From Propionibacteriaceae bacterium (GTDB taxonomy: Bacteria; Actinomycetota; Actinomycetes; Propionibacteriales; Propionibacteriaceae), in assembly GCA_030539405.1 (NCBI GenBank), contig JAUNSA010000008.1:1-38983 (forward strand): a DNA stretch of 38,983 nucleotides, in the 5' to 3' direction. The notes beneath the pieces were generated by a model. It worked only from the letters and a program-made list of their open reading frames with translations, did no database searches and was not told the DNA's origin. The translations under genes were made by a program, and so were the position numbers. Shown in pieces: positions 7,909-16,319 of this stretch (position 1 is the first letter of the stretch; the number at the start of each line of letters is the position of its first letter).

Positions 7909-8583
7909 TCACTGGCCGGTGTCGCGGCCGGCCCGGTGCAGGAAGCGCTCCGGCACCACCGCGAGGCGGCGCGGATCCCACGGCTGCGCCCAACCGGCCA
8001 GGTCGAGCAGCCCGTCGATGAGGTAGCCGGTGAAGCCCCAGATGAACAGCTCACCGACCACGAACGCGGGACCCTCGTACCCCATCGGCAGCCGCCAGGT
8101 GACCCGGTTGGCCGGGTCGATCAGGTCCCCCACCCTGATGGCGTGGACGGCGCCGATCTCGACGGTGTCCACCACGCTGAGCACACGCGGCTTCGGCCAC
8201 CAGCCGACCACCGAGGTGACGTCGTAGCCGGTGGCCGCCACGTGGGCGGGCGGCAGGACGCCGAGCACGTGCACGTCCTCGGGCTCGATGCCGACCTCCT
8301 CGCGGGCCTCCCGCAGGGCGGCAGCCTCCGCGGAGGCGTCCGTCGGGTCGACGCCACCACCGGGGAACGCGCACTGCCCGGCGTGCTTGCGCAGCAGCGG
8401 GGACTTCTCGACCACGACCACCTCGAGGTCGGCCGGCGTCGCCGCGGCGGGCCCGGAGAACAGGATCAGCACGGCCGCCTTGCGCCCCGCCCTGCCCGGA
8501 CGCCCGCGCACCACCCGGGTGCCCCCGGCCGGGTCGGCCAGGCGCCGCGCCAGGTCGTCGAGGATCGGCGGTGGCGCGCTCAC
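7909..8583 (-). CDS. Nudix hydrolase, probable CoA pyrophosphatase
   Basis: A 224-residue Nudix protein. The Nudix box spans 75-99 (PGGGVDPTDASAE then AALREAREEVGIE) and carries the REAREE metal-binding glutamates. The flanking PLLRKHAGQCAFPGG segment is the signature of CoA pyrophosphatases (NudL/YeaB type), which split CoA and its derivatives into 3',5'-ADP and 4'-phosphopantetheine. The GTG start (8583-8581) overlaps the stop of the thioredoxin-like gene as GTGA. Last gene of the 10478-7909 operon; the same nth-TlpA-Nudix order is known from M. tuberculosis (Rv3674c-Rv3672c). Confidence 0.85.
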   Translation of the reverse strand: MSAPPPILDDLARRLADPAGGTRVVRGRPGRAGRKAAVLILFSGPAAATPADLEVVVVEKSPLLRKHAGQCAFPGGGVDPTDASAEAAALREAREEVGIEPEDVHVLGVLPPAHVAATGYDVTSVVGWWPKPRVLSVVDTVEIGAVHAIRVGDLIDPANRVTWRLPMGYEGPAFVVGELFIWGFTGYLIDGLLDLAGWAQPWDPRRLAVVPERFLHRAGRDTGQ

Positions 8584-9179
8584 ACGCTCACCCCCAGGAA
8601 CCGCTGCGCGTCGTGGACCATCTGGTCGACCGAATGGATCCCGCCGACCGTCCGGTGCTGGATCCGGCCGTCGGCATCGACGTACAGCGTCACCGGGATG
8701 CCTTGGAACCGGACGGGACCAGCCGTCTGGCGCAGCGGGTCGACCACGTGCGGGTAGGGCCAGCCGGCCATCGCGGCGAACTCGAGCGCGAGGTCGGGGG
8801 CCGGGTCGTCGTAGTCGACGCCCAGCACGAGGACGTCCTCCCCGGCGCGCTCGGCGAACTCCTTCAGGTAGGGGGCCTCCAGGCGGCACGGGCCGCACCA
8901 CTGGGCCCAGAAGTTGACCACCATGGGCGTCCCGCGCAGGGCGGCGAGGTTCACCTGGCGGCCCGAGCCGAGGCAGCCCAGCAGCAGGTCCGGCAGCCCG
9001 CCGGCGACGGGGACGGCCTCGGCGGGCGTCTGCGGGCAGTCGGGGATGCCTGCCGCCTCCCGTTGCGCGACCAGCGCCGGGTCGACCCGCAGCGGCGGCG
9101 CCGGGTCGGTCGAGGGCGCCGCGGAGCAGCCGGCCAGCGCGAGGCCGGCGGCGGCCACCCAGGCGGCGAGCCGCCTCAT
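8580..9179 (-). CDS. TlpA/ResA-like thioredoxin-fold lipoprotein
   Basis: A 199-residue exported protein. It has a lipoprotein signal (LALAGC, lipidated C18) and a thioredoxin domain with active site WCGPC (C95, C98) in [21 protein letters not shown]. The cis-Pro segment reads [14 protein letters not shown]. Family members are extracytoplasmic thiol-disulfide reductases used in cytochrome maturation or oxidative stress. Two further Cys (C48, C69) precede the domain. The ATG overlaps the nth stop by 4 bp, so translation is coupled. Confidence 0.88.
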   Translation of the reverse strand: MRRLAAWVAAAGLALAGCSAAPSTDPAPPLRVDPALVAQREAAGIPDCPQTPAEAVPVAGGLPDLLLGCLGSGRQVNLAALRGTPMVVNFWAQWCGPCRLEAPYLKEFAERAGEDVLVLGVDYDDPAPDLALEFAAMAGWPYPHVVDPLRQTAGPVRFQGIPVTLYVDADGRIQHRTVGGIHSVDQMVHDAQRFLGVSV

Positions 9180-9847
9180 GCCCGCGGCTCCCGGACCAGG
9201 GCCTCGGCGACCTCGGGGTCGGTCGGCCCCTCGCCGTAGCTGGGGCACAGGCCCGCCAGCGGGCACGCCCCGCAGGCCGGACGCCGTGCGTGGCACCTCC
9301 GGCGTCCGTGCCAGATCACCCGGTGGCACAGCATCACCCAGTCGTCGGGATCGAACAGCCCACCCACGGCGCGCTCGACGGCGTCCGGCTTGGTGGAGGT
9401 CACCCAGCCGAACCGGTTGGCGAGCCGGATCAGGTGCGTGTCGGGGGTGATCCCCGGCACCCCGAAGGCGTTGCCGAGCACCACGTTGGCGGTCTTGCGC
9501 CCCACCCCCGGCAGGGTCACGAGCTCCTCCAGCGTGCCGGGCACCTGCCCGTCGAAGCGCTCGACCAGGGCGGCCCCGATGCCGATCAGGTGGCCGGACT
9601 TGGCCCGGAAGAAGCCCGTGGGGCGGATCAGCTCCTCCAACGCGGCGACGTCGGCGCCCGCGTAGGCGGCGGCGTCCGGGTACCGCGCGAACAGCGCGGG
9701 GGTGACGGCGTTCACGCGCCGGTCGGTCGACTGGGCCGAGAGGACGGTCGCGACGAGCAGTTCCAGCGGCGTGGTGAAGTCGAGCTCGCAGCGGGCCTCG
9801 GGGTACAGGTCGGCCAGGGCGGCATCGATCGCCTGGGGCTGCTCCAT
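9176..9847 (-). CDS. nth: Endonuclease III (base-excision repair glycosylase/AP lyase)
   Basis: A 223-residue enzyme removing oxidised pyrimidines and nicking abasic sites. The helix-hairpin-helix [14 protein letters not shown] carries the Schiff-base Lys K118; the catalytic Asp is D136 ([14 protein letters not shown]). The [4Fe-4S] cluster ligands C185-X6-C192-X2-C195-X5-C201 are intact. Length is normal. It lies 8 bp downstream of the RidA gene and overlaps the thioredoxin-like gene by 4 bp. Confidence 0.96.
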   Translation of the reverse strand: MEQPQAIDAALADLYPEARCELDFTTPLELLVATVLSAQSTDRRVNAVTPALFARYPDAAAYAGADVAALEELIRPTGFFRAKSGHLIGIGAALVERFDGQVPGTLEELVTLPGVGRKTANVVLGNAFGVPGITPDTHLIRLANRFGWVTSTKPDAVERAVGGLFDPDDWVMLCHRVIWHGRRRCHARRPACGACPLAGLCPSYGEGPTDPEVAEALVREPRA

Positions 9848-9855
9848 GACGACGC

Positions 9856-10317
9856 TCAGGCGGGCTCGACCGTCAGCTCGACCTCGACCGGGGCGTCCAG
9901 CGGCAGCACCGGGACGCCCACCGCGCTGCGGACGTGCTGCCCGGCCTCGGCGAAGACGTCCACGAACAACTGCGAGGCGCCGTTGGCGACCTGGGGCTGC
10001 GCGGTGAAGTCCGGCGTGGAGGCCACGAAGACGGTGACCTTGACGATGCGGGCGATGCCGTCCAGCCCGCCGGTCTGGGACGCCGCGGCGGCCAGCGCGT
10101 TGAGGGCGGCGGTCCGGGCGGCGTCGGTGGCCTGCTCGGGCGTGACGTCGGCGCCGACCTTGCCGGTGCAGACGAGCGTGCCCGCCACGGTCGGGAGCTG
10201 CCCCGAGGTCAGCACGAGGCCGCCGGCCCGCGTGGCCGGGACGTAGGCGGCGACCGGGGCCGCCACGGGCGGGAGCTCCAGGCCGAGCTCGGCCAGGCGC
10301 TCGACCGGGCCGGTCAC
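9856..10317 (-). CDS. RidA (YjgF/UK114) family protein
   Basis: A 153-residue protein of the RidA superfamily, whose members hydrolyse reactive enamine/imine intermediates made by PLP enzymes. Recognisable parts: [39 protein letters not shown]-type core, [12 protein letters not shown], and the C-terminal [21 protein letters not shown]. The catalytic Arg of archetypal RidA (usually before S-A-V-) is not obvious: the text reads HVRSAVGV, which keeps an Arg at about the right place. The GTG start overlaps the DUF4177 stop as GTGA. The equivalent M. tuberculosis gene is Rv3678c. Confidence 0.85.
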   Translation of the reverse strand: MTGPVERLAELGLELPPVAAPVAAYVPATRAGGLVLTSGQLPTVAGTLVCTGKVGADVTPEQATDAARTAALNALAAAASQTGGLDGIARIVKVTVFVASTPDFTAQPQVANGASQLFVDVFAEAGQHVRSAVGVPVLPLDAPVEVELTVEPA

Positions 10318-10478
10318 GAGGCGTCCGGCAGGGGGCGCTTGAAGTAGGCGACGACGTTCTGCGGGTTGGGGCCGGGCACGATGGAGACGAGCTCCCAGCC
10401 GTCGGCGCCCCAGTTGTCGAGGATCTGCTTGGTGGCGTGCACCAGCACGGGTGCGGTCGCGTACTCCCACTTGGTCAT
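10314..10478 (-). CDS. Small DUF4177-like protein
   Basis: A 54-residue protein beginning [20 protein letters not shown], with the [15 protein letters not shown] segment typical of the DUF4177 family of small beta-rich proteins of unknown function. It overlaps the next gene (RidA) by 4 bp as GTGA. The ATG stands 6 nt after a TAGGCT -10 box with no ribosome site, so this should be the leaderless first gene of the operon. A DUF4177 gene next to RidA and whiB4 also occurs in mycobacteria (Rv3678A). Confidence 0.8.
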   Translation of the reverse strand: MTKWEYATAPVLVHATKQILDNWGADGWELVSIVPGPNPQNVVAYFKRPLPDAS

Positions 10479-10484
10479 GCGGGC

Positions 10485-10490
10485 AGCCTA
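10485..10490 (-). promoter_or_regulatory. -10 box of the DUF4177-RidA-nth operon (TAGGCT)
   Basis: TAGGCT, then 6 nt, then ATG at 10478. It lies in the 43-bp gap after whiB4, so this operon can be read independently of whiB4. Confidence 0.5.
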
Positions 10491-10521
10491 GTCGAGCCGA
10501 AGGGCGGGGCCGGACGCCGAC

Positions 10522-10791
10522 CTACGAGGTCTTCGTGCCGCACAGGACGGACTGCCACGACTCGATGTCGGTGCGCTCCCGGAGCAGGGAACGCCGCTCC
10601 CGCTCGGTCATGCCGCCCCACACGCCCCATTCGATCCGGTTGTCGAGGGCCTCGGCCAGGCACTGGGAGCGGACGGGGCAGCCGAGGCAGATCGCCCGGG
10701 CGCGCTTCTGGTCCGCGCCTTCGGGGAAGAGCTTGTCCTGCATCCCACGGCAGCGAGCTTGGAGAGTCCAGTCATCTGTCTGAGTGAGCAC
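10522..10791 (-). CDS. whiB4: WhiB-family iron-sulfur regulator, WhiB4-like
   Basis: An 89-residue Wbl protein. Cluster ligands C14 and C35-X2-C38-X5-C44 are present, followed by the G(V/I)WGG turn (GVWGGMTERERR). The tail LLRERTDIESW and ALDNRIEWGVWGGMTER match WhiB4 of mycobacteria more closely than WhiB1/2/3/7. WhiB4 is described as a redox-sensing DNA-binding regulator of antioxidant genes. Context supports the assignment: it is divergent from a ponA2-like PBP gene, as in M. tuberculosis (Rv3681c/Rv3682). The start is GTG 10791; a longer in-frame reading would cross the whole promoter region. A 46-bp dyad sits over its predicted promoter. Confidence 0.85.
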   Translation of the reverse strand: MLTQTDDWTLQARCRGMQDKLFPEGADQKRARAICLGCPVRSQCLAEALDNRIEWGVWGGMTERERRSLLRERTDIESWQSVLCGTKTS

Positions 10792-10848
10792 CTTTGCACC
10801 ACTTTCTCTCGCATCCACCGGTGCGGAGCGACCGGGGGGGTGGCCTTC

Positions 10849-10854
10849 ACTGTA
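10849..10854 (-). promoter_or_regulatory. -10 box of whiB4 (TACAGT) with TTGTGC 18 bp upstream
   Basis: TACAGT on the minus strand with a -35-like TTGTGC (10873-10878) at 18-bp spacing. Predicted start about 10842, giving a leader of roughly 50 nt. This is one of the few promoters here with a recognisable -35. Confidence 0.5.
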
Positions 10855-10899
10855 GGGTCGCCCGGCAACGAGGCACAACCTTGTTGCCGCCACGACCCT
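10854..10899. promoter_or_regulatory. Nested inverted repeat in the whiB4-PBP intergenic region (candidate operator)
   Basis: Arms AGGGTCG (10854-10860) and CGACCCT (10893-10899) enclose arms GGCAAC (10864-10869) and GTTGCC (10883-10888). The dyad covers the whiB4 -35/-10 spacer and lies upstream of both predicted transcription starts, so it should act as DNA and not as an RNA hairpin. A further GGCAAC copy follows at about 10907. Confidence 0.5.
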
Positions 10900-10957
10900 G
10901 CCCCACGGCAACACGATGACACCCCGGCCGGTAGGAGGGGTGGGGCCCCCTATCACG

Positions 10958-10963
10958 TAGTCT
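10958..10963 (+). promoter_or_regulatory. -10 box of the PBP gene (TAGTCT, 7 nt before ATG)
   Basis: TANNNT match with 7-nt spacing to the ATG at 10971. No ribosome site precedes the ATG, so a leaderless transcript is predicted. Confidence 0.55.
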
Positions 10964-10970
10964 GGTGTCC

Positions 10971-13376
10971 ATGCGTGCACCAACCGTGGGTCGTCGACTG
11001 TACTCGGCCCTCATGTTCGTCCTCGTGAGCGTGCTCGGGGGCGTCCTCGTGGCTGGTCTCGCCGTGCCCGCCGCCGGCATCGGGGCCGAGCTCGCCAAGT
11101 CGAGCGCCAACGCCCTGGGCGCCATCCCCAAGGAGATCGAGACCCCGCCCCCGGCCGAGGGTTCGACCGTCTACATGGCCGACGGTGCGGTGCTGACCAA
11201 CTTCTTCGACCAGAACCGCGCCTATGTGCCGCTGTCGGAGATCTCCCCGTGGATGAAGCAGGCCCAGCTCGCGGTGGAGGACCAGCGGTTCTACGAGCAC
11301 GGCGCCCTGGACCTGCGCGGCACCCTGCGTGCCCTGGTGCGCACCTCCAGCGGCAACACCCAGGGCGGGTCGACCCTGTCCCAGCAGTACGTGAAGCTGG
11401 CCCTGATCGACAAGGCTCTGTCGGACAACGACGAGGCGGCGCTGGCGGCCGCGTACGAGCGCACCTTCGCCCGCAAGCTGCTCGAACTGCGCTACGCGAT
11501 CGCGCTGGAGGAGAAGCTGTCCAAGGACGACATCCTGGAGCGCTACCTCAACCTGTCCTACTACGGCGCCGGCGCCTACGGCGTGGAAGCCGCGGCGAAG
11601 CGCTACTTCGGCACCACGGCCAAGGAGCTGACGTTGGCCCAGTCGGCGATGCTCGCCGGCCTGGTCCGCAACCCGTCGACCTCCGACCCGATCAGCTTCG
11701 AGAAGATCGCCCTCGAGCGCCGCAACAACGTCCTCGACGTCCTGTGGAGCCAGCGCAACACCACCGAGGTGTGGCACTTCACCTCCCCGATCACGAAGGC
11801 CCAGTTCGACGAGGCGAAGGCCACCGGCTTCGACCGCGCGCTCGTGACCGAGACGCCGCACGGCTGCTACGCCTCCGAGTTCCAGAACCTGTGCACCGTG
11901 GTCGAGACCATCCTGCTGCAGATGCCGAGCCTGGGCCCGGACCACGAGTCGCGCCGGAAGGCCCTCTACCGCGGCGGCCTGACCATCCACACCGAGATCG
12001 ACCCGCGGACGCAGCGTGCGGCCCAGGAGGCCGTGTCCAACTACGTCCACCCCACCGACCCGGCCATCGGCCTCATGGTGATGATCCAGCCCGGCACCGG
12101 CCTGATCCTGGGGCTGGCGCAGAGCCGCCCCAACATCGGCAACAACCCCGGCGAGACCTTCCTGAACTACGCCATGGAGAGGGAGATCGGCAAGACCAAC
12201 GGCTTCTTCGGTGGGTCGACCTACAAGATGTTCACCCTCGCCGCGGCCATCAACAAGGGCTACCCGACCAATCGGTCCTATGACGCCCCGCGCTCCAAGG
12301 ACTGGAGCGGGGAGACGTTCCTGAACTGCGAAGGCCCTTACAAGGTGCCGAGCGGCGGCAAGGGCTGGACCGTGACGAACGCCGGCGGTGCCGGCGACTT
12401 CGACATGTACTCGGGCACCCGGCGTTCGGTCAACAACTTCTTCGTCGCCCTCGAGCAGGACGTCGGCGTCTGCGACACGGTCCGGATGGCCGAGACCCTG
12501 GGCCTGAAGCTCCAGGGCAAGACGGTCGAGGAGGCGGCGAACTACCCGTCCTTCACCCTGGGCGCGGCCGAGTCCTCGCCGGTGTCGCTGGCCAACGCGT
12601 ACGCCACCCTGGCCGCGCGCGGGATGCGCTGCGACCCGATCCTGCTGAAGTCGGTCGTCAACAAGCAGGGCAAGGAGTTCGAGGTCCCGTCGGCGAACTG
12701 CCAGCAGGTGATCGCCCCCGAGGTCGCGGACCGGATCAACGACGTGATGCGCGGCCCGTTCAACGGCGGCACCGCGGCCCGCTCCCGCATCCCCGGCTAT
12801 GACATCGCCGGCAAGACGGGCACCGACGGCAAGAACACCAAGGCCATCTGGCTGGTCGGCTACACCCCGCAGCTCGCGGGGGCGGCCATGATCGGCATCG
12901 ACGCCACCCACCCGCAGTTCGAGGGGCGCAACTACGACAGCCTCCAGTTGCAGGGCCTGCGCATCCGCGACGGCAAGTACCGGCTGTCCGGCTCGTCGGG
13001 TTCCGAGGCGGGCGTGGGCATCTGGCTGCCCGCCATGCGCGTCGCGCTCGAGGGCATGGAGAAGGGCCGCTTCAACGACCCGACGAAGGTCGAGCAGCCC
13101 AACGTCGACGTGCCGAGCTGCTCGGGCATGGGCCTGAACGCCTGCCGCGACACCCTGCGCGCCGCCGGCTTCGGCACCTCGATCTCGCGGGTGGAGAACA
13201 GCCGCGCCGAGGGCACCTTCCTGGGCATCCGGCCCAGCGGGCGGGCGCCGCAGTACAGCACCATCCGCCTGCTGGTCTCCTCGGGCCCCAAGCCCACGCC
13301 GACGCCGAAGCCGGACCCGACGCCGACGCCTGCTGCGGCGAAGCCGCCCGCCAAGCCGGGCGGGGACGAGGCATGA
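10971..13376 (+). CDS. Bifunctional penicillin-binding protein (class A) with PASTA domain, PonA2-like
   Basis: An 801-residue cell-wall synthase. It has an N-terminal membrane anchor (about 13-35). The glycosyltransferase domain carries E103 in AVEDQRFYEH and GGSTLSQQYVK (132-142). The transpeptidase domain has S416-T-Y-K419, SVN (486-488) and KTG (615-617), all intact. One PASTA domain (about 705-770) is followed by a Pro/Thr-rich tail of TP repeats. The enzyme polymerises and cross-links peptidoglycan outside the membrane; PASTA domains bind wall fragments or beta-lactams. The order whiB4 / PBP / metallophosphoesterase matches M. tuberculosis whiB4-ponA2-Rv3683. It overlaps the next gene by 4 bp. 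Confidence 0.95.
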   Translation: MRAPTVGRRLYSALMFVLVSVLGGVLVAGLAVPAAGIGAELAKSSANALGAIPKEIETPPPAEGSTVYMADGAVLTNFFDQNRAYVPLSEISPWMKQAQLAVEDQRFYEHGALDLRGTLRALVRTSSGNTQGGSTLSQQYVKLALIDKALSDNDEAALAAAYERTFARKLLELRYAIALEEKLSKDDILERYLNLSYYGAGAYGVEAAAKRYFGTTAKELTLAQSAMLAGLVRNPSTSDPISFEKIALERRNNVLDVLWSQRNTTEVWHFTSPITKAQFDEAKATGFDRALVTETPHGCYASEFQNLCTVVETILLQMPSLGPDHESRRKALYRGGLTIHTEIDPRTQRAAQEAVSNYVHPTDPAIGLMVMIQPGTGLILGLAQSRPNIGNNPGETFLNYAMEREIGKTNGFFGGSTYKMFTLAAAINKGYPTNRSYDAPRSKDWSGETFLNCEGPYKVPSGGKGWTVTNAGGAGDFDMYSGTRRSVNNFFVALEQDVGVCDTVRMAETLGLKLQGKTVEEAANYPSFTLGAAESSPVSLANAYATLAARGMRCDPILLKSVVNKQGKEFEVPSANCQQVIAPEVADRINDVMRGPFNGGTAARSRIPGYDIAGKTGTDGKNTKAIWLVGYTPQLAGAAMIGIDATHPQFEGRNYDSLQLQGLRIRDGKYRLSGSSGSEAGVGIWLPAMRVALEGMEKGRFNDPTKVEQPNVDVPSCSGMGLNACRDTLRAAGFGTSISRVENSRAEGTFLGIRPSGRAPQYSTIRLLVSSGPKPTPTPKPDPTPTPAAAKPPAKPGGDEA

Positions 13377-14284
13377 TCGGTCGCGTCGCCGGCGCCCTGG
13401 CCGTGACCGGCGCGGCAGGCCTGGCCTGGGGGATCGGGATCGAGCGCACCGCCTTCCAGGTGCGCCGGGCCTCGGCCGCCGTGCTGCCGGCCGGGGCGTC
13501 CGAGGTGCGTCTGTTGCACATCTCCGACATCCACCTGCTGCCACGCCAGACGCGCAAGCGTGACTTCCTGACCGGGCTGGCCGGCCTGGAGCCCGACCTG
13601 GTGGTCACGACCGGCGACAACATCGCGGCACCGGACGCCGTGGGTCCCCTGATCGACTCACTCGGACGACTGACCGAGGTCCCCGGCGCCTTCGTGTTCG
13701 GCTCCAACGACTTCGAGGCGCCCCGGTTCAAGCTGCCGGTGAAGTACCTGATGGGCCCCTCGGGCGGCTCTGGCTCCGATGGTGCGGACACCGCCGCGCT
13801 GCCCACCGATGAGCTGCGCTCTGCGTTGGAGGGCATCGGCTGGCACTACCTCGAGGAGCGCCGGGTCGAGCTCGAGGTCGCCGGCCAGACGATCCGCCTG
13901 CGTGGCACCGGGGACGCCCACCAGGGCCGCGACGACTACGACGCCGTGGCGGGTCCGGCGGCCGACGACGCCGTCGAGATCGGCGTCACCCACGCGCCCT
14001 ACCTGCGGGTGCTGGACGCCATGACCGCCGACGGCCTGGACCTGATCCTGGCCGGGCACACGCACGGCGGCCAGGTCTGCATCCCCGGCCGTGGCGCCAT
14101 CATCACCAACTGTGACCTGCCGCCGAGCAAGGCCAAGGGACTGTTCGAGCACGAGCACGCCGGGCACACCAGCCTGGTCAACGTGTCGGCGGGCGTGGGC
14201 ATGTCGCCCTTCGCCCCGTACCGGTTCGCCTGCCCGCCGGAGGTGACCCTCCTCACCCTGGTGCCGCGCGCGGACCCGATGTGA
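13373..14284 (+). CDS. Metallophosphoesterase with N-terminal membrane anchor
   Basis: A 303-residue calcineurin-like phosphoesterase. Metal-binding motifs in order: HISDIH (49-54), GDN (81-83), GSND (110-113, in place of the usual GNHD), THAPY, and AGHTHGGQ near the C-terminus. A short hydrophobic N-terminus (about 4-22) suggests anchoring to the membrane. This resembles the YaeI-type group that follows ponA2 in mycobacteria, some of which act on lipid-linked phosphates; the substrate here is unknown. The ATG overlaps the PBP stop (ATGA), so the pair is translationally coupled. Confidence 0.88.
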   Translation: MIGRVAGALAVTGAAGLAWGIGIERTAFQVRRASAAVLPAGASEVRLLHISDIHLLPRQTRKRDFLTGLAGLEPDLVVTTGDNIAAPDAVGPLIDSLGRLTEVPGAFVFGSNDFEAPRFKLPVKYLMGPSGGSGSDGADTAALPTDELRSALEGIGWHYLEERRVELEVAGQTIRLRGTGDAHQGRDDYDAVAGPAADDAVEIGVTHAPYLRVLDAMTADGLDLILAGHTHGGQVCIPGRGAIITNCDLPPSKAKGLFEHEHAGHTSLVNVSAGVGMSPFAPYRFACPPEVTLLTLVPRADPM

Positions 14285-14303
14285 GATTCCCTCCCGCCTG
14301 CGA

Positions 14304-14309
14304 TATGCT
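14304..14309 (+). promoter_or_regulatory. -10 box of tRNA-Pro (TATGCT)
   Basis: TATGCT with predicted transcription start about 14316, leaving a 5' leader of about 15 nt before the mature tRNA at 14332. Confidence 0.5.
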
Positions 14310-14331
14310 TTTCCTCGGCCCTCCGGGCCAT

Positions 14332-14408
<77 letters not shown>

Positions 14409-14411
14409 AGT

Positions 14412-14441
14412 GACCGGATCCACGTTGACGTGGGTCCGGTC
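14412..14441 (+). terminator. Hairpin terminator after tRNA-Pro
   Basis: GACCGGATCCACG pairs with CGTGGGTCCGGTC (13 bp, one G-U pair) around loop TTGA. No long T-run follows, as is common in high-GC actinobacteria. Confidence 0.65.
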
Positions 14442-14486
14442 GTTGCGTTGGGGTTCGGGCCAGGTCGCCCATGAGAGCATCGGGGG

Positions 14487-15260
14487 ATGCAGCCCGCCCG
14501 GTCGAGCAAGGACCGCCCCGCCTACGCCATCGCGAGCGTGGACCATGCGCTGCGCCTGGCCGCCCTGCTGCAGCTCGAGGGCGCCACGACCGTGACGGAC
14601 GCCGCCACCCACCTGGGCGTCGCCCCGAGCACCGCCCACCGGTTGTTGGCGATGCTGGTCTACCGCGACTTCGCCGTGCGGGAGGGCCGGCGCTACCGGG
14701 TGGGTCCGCTGCTGGCCCAGCCCGGCCAGGCGACCGGCGCGATGGGTCCGCTGCGCGAGGCTGCGCTGGGGCCGATGACCCGGCTGATGGAGGCGTTCGA
14801 CGAGACGGTCAACCTGATGGTGCTGACCCGGCGCCTCGTGCGGTTCATCGCCGAGGTCGAGGGCACCCGCGCGCTGCGGGTCGGGCATCGGGCGGGCATG
14901 GTGTTCCCCGCCCACCGCACCACCGGCGGGCTGGCGATCCTCGCCGAGCGCTCCGACGACGAGGTGGCCGCCCTCTACGCCGATCCCGAGGAGGGGGAGG
15001 AGGTCCCGGACTTCCACGTGCTGTTCCCGCGGCTGGAGTCGGTCCGCCAGCAGGGGTTCGCGCTCAACCACGGCCTGTCCGAGAAGGGCGTCCTGGCCCT
15101 CGGGGTGGCGCTCCACGACGAGGAGGGCGACCCGATCGCGTCCCTGAGCCTCGCGATGCCGTCCAGCCGGTTCGAGCCGCACCTGGTGCGCCCCATGGTG
15201 GCGGCCCTGCGCGCGGCCTCCCGCGAGGTGGAGGCCGCCCTCCGCGAGCAGGTCAGGTGA
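14487..15260 (+). CDS. IclR-family transcriptional regulator
   Basis: A 257-residue regulator. The N-terminal winged helix-turn-helix (about 15-75; VTDAATHLGVAPSTAHRLLAML) is followed by the IclR effector domain (about 90-255) with the conserved FIAEVEG and the late G-V-A-L-H-D-EEGDPIAS pattern. IclR proteins usually control catabolic or efflux genes in response to small organic acids. No adjacent catabolic gene suggests its ligand. The ATG lies 6 nt after GAGCAT, a weak -10 candidate. The 3' end overlaps the convergent Tat-protein gene by 8 bp. Confidence 0.88.
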   Translation: MQPARSSKDRPAYAIASVDHALRLAALLQLEGATTVTDAATHLGVAPSTAHRLLAMLVYRDFAVREGRRYRVGPLLAQPGQATGAMGPLREAALGPMTRLMEAFDETVNLMVLTRRLVRFIAEVEGTRALRVGHRAGMVFPAHRTTGGLAILAERSDDEVAALYADPEEGEEVPDFHVLFPRLESVRQQGFALNHGLSEKGVLALGVALHDEEGDPIASLSLAMPSSRFEPHLVRPMVAALRAASREVEAALREQVR

Positions 15261-15774
15261 GGTCGAGGGTGAAGGTGTCCGTGGCGCCCTCGTCGATCTG
15301 GTAGGTGACCAGCCACTCGCCGCCGGAGTTGTTGGAGCGCACGGCGACGGCCACCGCACCGTTGAACCCGTCGACGTTGACGACCTGGTAGCTCTGGGGC
15401 AAGGGGGGCTGGAAGACGGTTCCGGAGTTGCCGCCACTGCCGGGAACATGGCTGATGCTGCGGATGTGGAGCCAGGTCCCGCCCGTCACCGGGATGACCA
15501 TCGGCAACAGGCGCCCGTCGTTGGAGATCGGCCCGTACTCCTCCCGCACGGCCTCGATCTCGGCGGTGATGCGCTCGTGCAGGGCGGGGTACTCCTGCTG
15601 GAGTTCGTTGATCTCGGCCACGGTGGCCGGCAGCGGCACCGGCAGGTTGCTCAGGTCGACCGAGGGCGCCGGGGCGCTCGCCGCGAACACGGGGGCAGCC
15701 CCAGCCACCACGACCGCGGGCGCCAGCCACGCGGCCGCGCCGAGCAGGCTGCGGCGCGAGAGCCGCGTGGTCAC
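15253..15774 (-). CDS. Tat-exported protein of unknown function
   Basis: A 173-residue protein. The N-terminus TTRLSRRSLLGAAAWLAPAVVVAG is a twin-arginine signal (SRRSLL) ending near AAPVFAASA, so it should be exported folded. The mature part is mainly beta with a helical stretch (VAEINELQQEYPALHERITAEIEAV) and no recognised family. The GTG start overlaps the FMN reductase stop as GTGA, so the two are coupled. By position it is the last gene of the thiamine-riboswitch operon. The function may relate to that operon, but nothing in the sequence shows it. Confidence 0.7.
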   Translation of the reverse strand: MTTRLSRRSLLGAAAWLAPAVVVAGAAPVFAASAPAPSVDLSNLPVPLPATVAEINELQQEYPALHERITAEIEAVREEYGPISNDGRLLPMVIPVTGGTWLHIRSISHVPGSGGNSGTVFQPPLPQSYQVVNVDGFNGAVAVAVRSNNSGGEWLVTYQIDEGATDTFTLDLT

Positions 15775-16304
15775 CCCAGGGTCTTCTCGAGGGCCGCGAA
15801 CAACTCGGCCACCTCGTCGGCGCGCCGCTCGTTCGGGGCGAAGGCACCCTCGGACCATTCGGTGAACGTGTTCAGGTTGAGCTCGCTGCGGACGACGGTC
15901 ATCGAGAAGTTGGCCAGCACCAGGCGCCAGTTCTCGATGGCGCGGACGCCGCCCACCGACCCGTACCCGACCAGGGCGGCGGACTTGCCCACCCACTCCT
16001 GGCCCAGGCTGTCGACGGCGTTCTTCAGCGCCCCCGGGACGCCGTGGTTGTACTCCGGCGTCACGAAGACGTAGCCGTCGCAGGCGTCGACGGCGTCGCT
16101 CCAGGCCTGCACGCGGGCGTCCGGGTAGGACTTCTTCGCCATCATCGGGTGCGTGTTGGTGGTGAGCAGGGGGACGTCGAACTCCTTCAGGTCGAGGACC
16201 TCATAGGCCACCTCCCGACCCTGGGCGGCCTCGGCGACCCAGCGGGCCACCTCCTCGCCCTTGCGTCCGTCCCGAATCGAGCCCAGCACGATGCCGATCT
16301 TCAC
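15771..16304 (-). CDS. NADPH-dependent FMN reductase-family flavoprotein
   Basis: A 177-residue flavodoxin-fold protein. The phosphate-binding loop GSIRDGRKGE (8-17) and the signature TPEYNHGVPGALKNAVDSL (about 82-100) place it with the SsuE/azoreductase-like NAD(P)H:FMN reductases. Such enzymes supply reduced flavin or reduce quinones and azo compounds. The ATG follows thiQ after 15 bp with a GGGGAAG ribosome site. It is coupled to the Tat protein downstream. Confidence 0.88.
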   Translation of the reverse strand: MKIGIVLGSIRDGRKGEEVARWVAEAAQGREVAYEVLDLKEFDVPLLTTNTHPMMAKKSYPDARVQAWSDAVDACDGYVFVTPEYNHGVPGALKNAVDSLGQEWVGKSAALVGYGSVGGVRAIENWRLVLANFSMTVVRSELNLNTFTEWSEGAFAPNERRADEVAELFAALEKTLG

Positions 16305-16319
16305 GGTGTCTTCCCCTCG

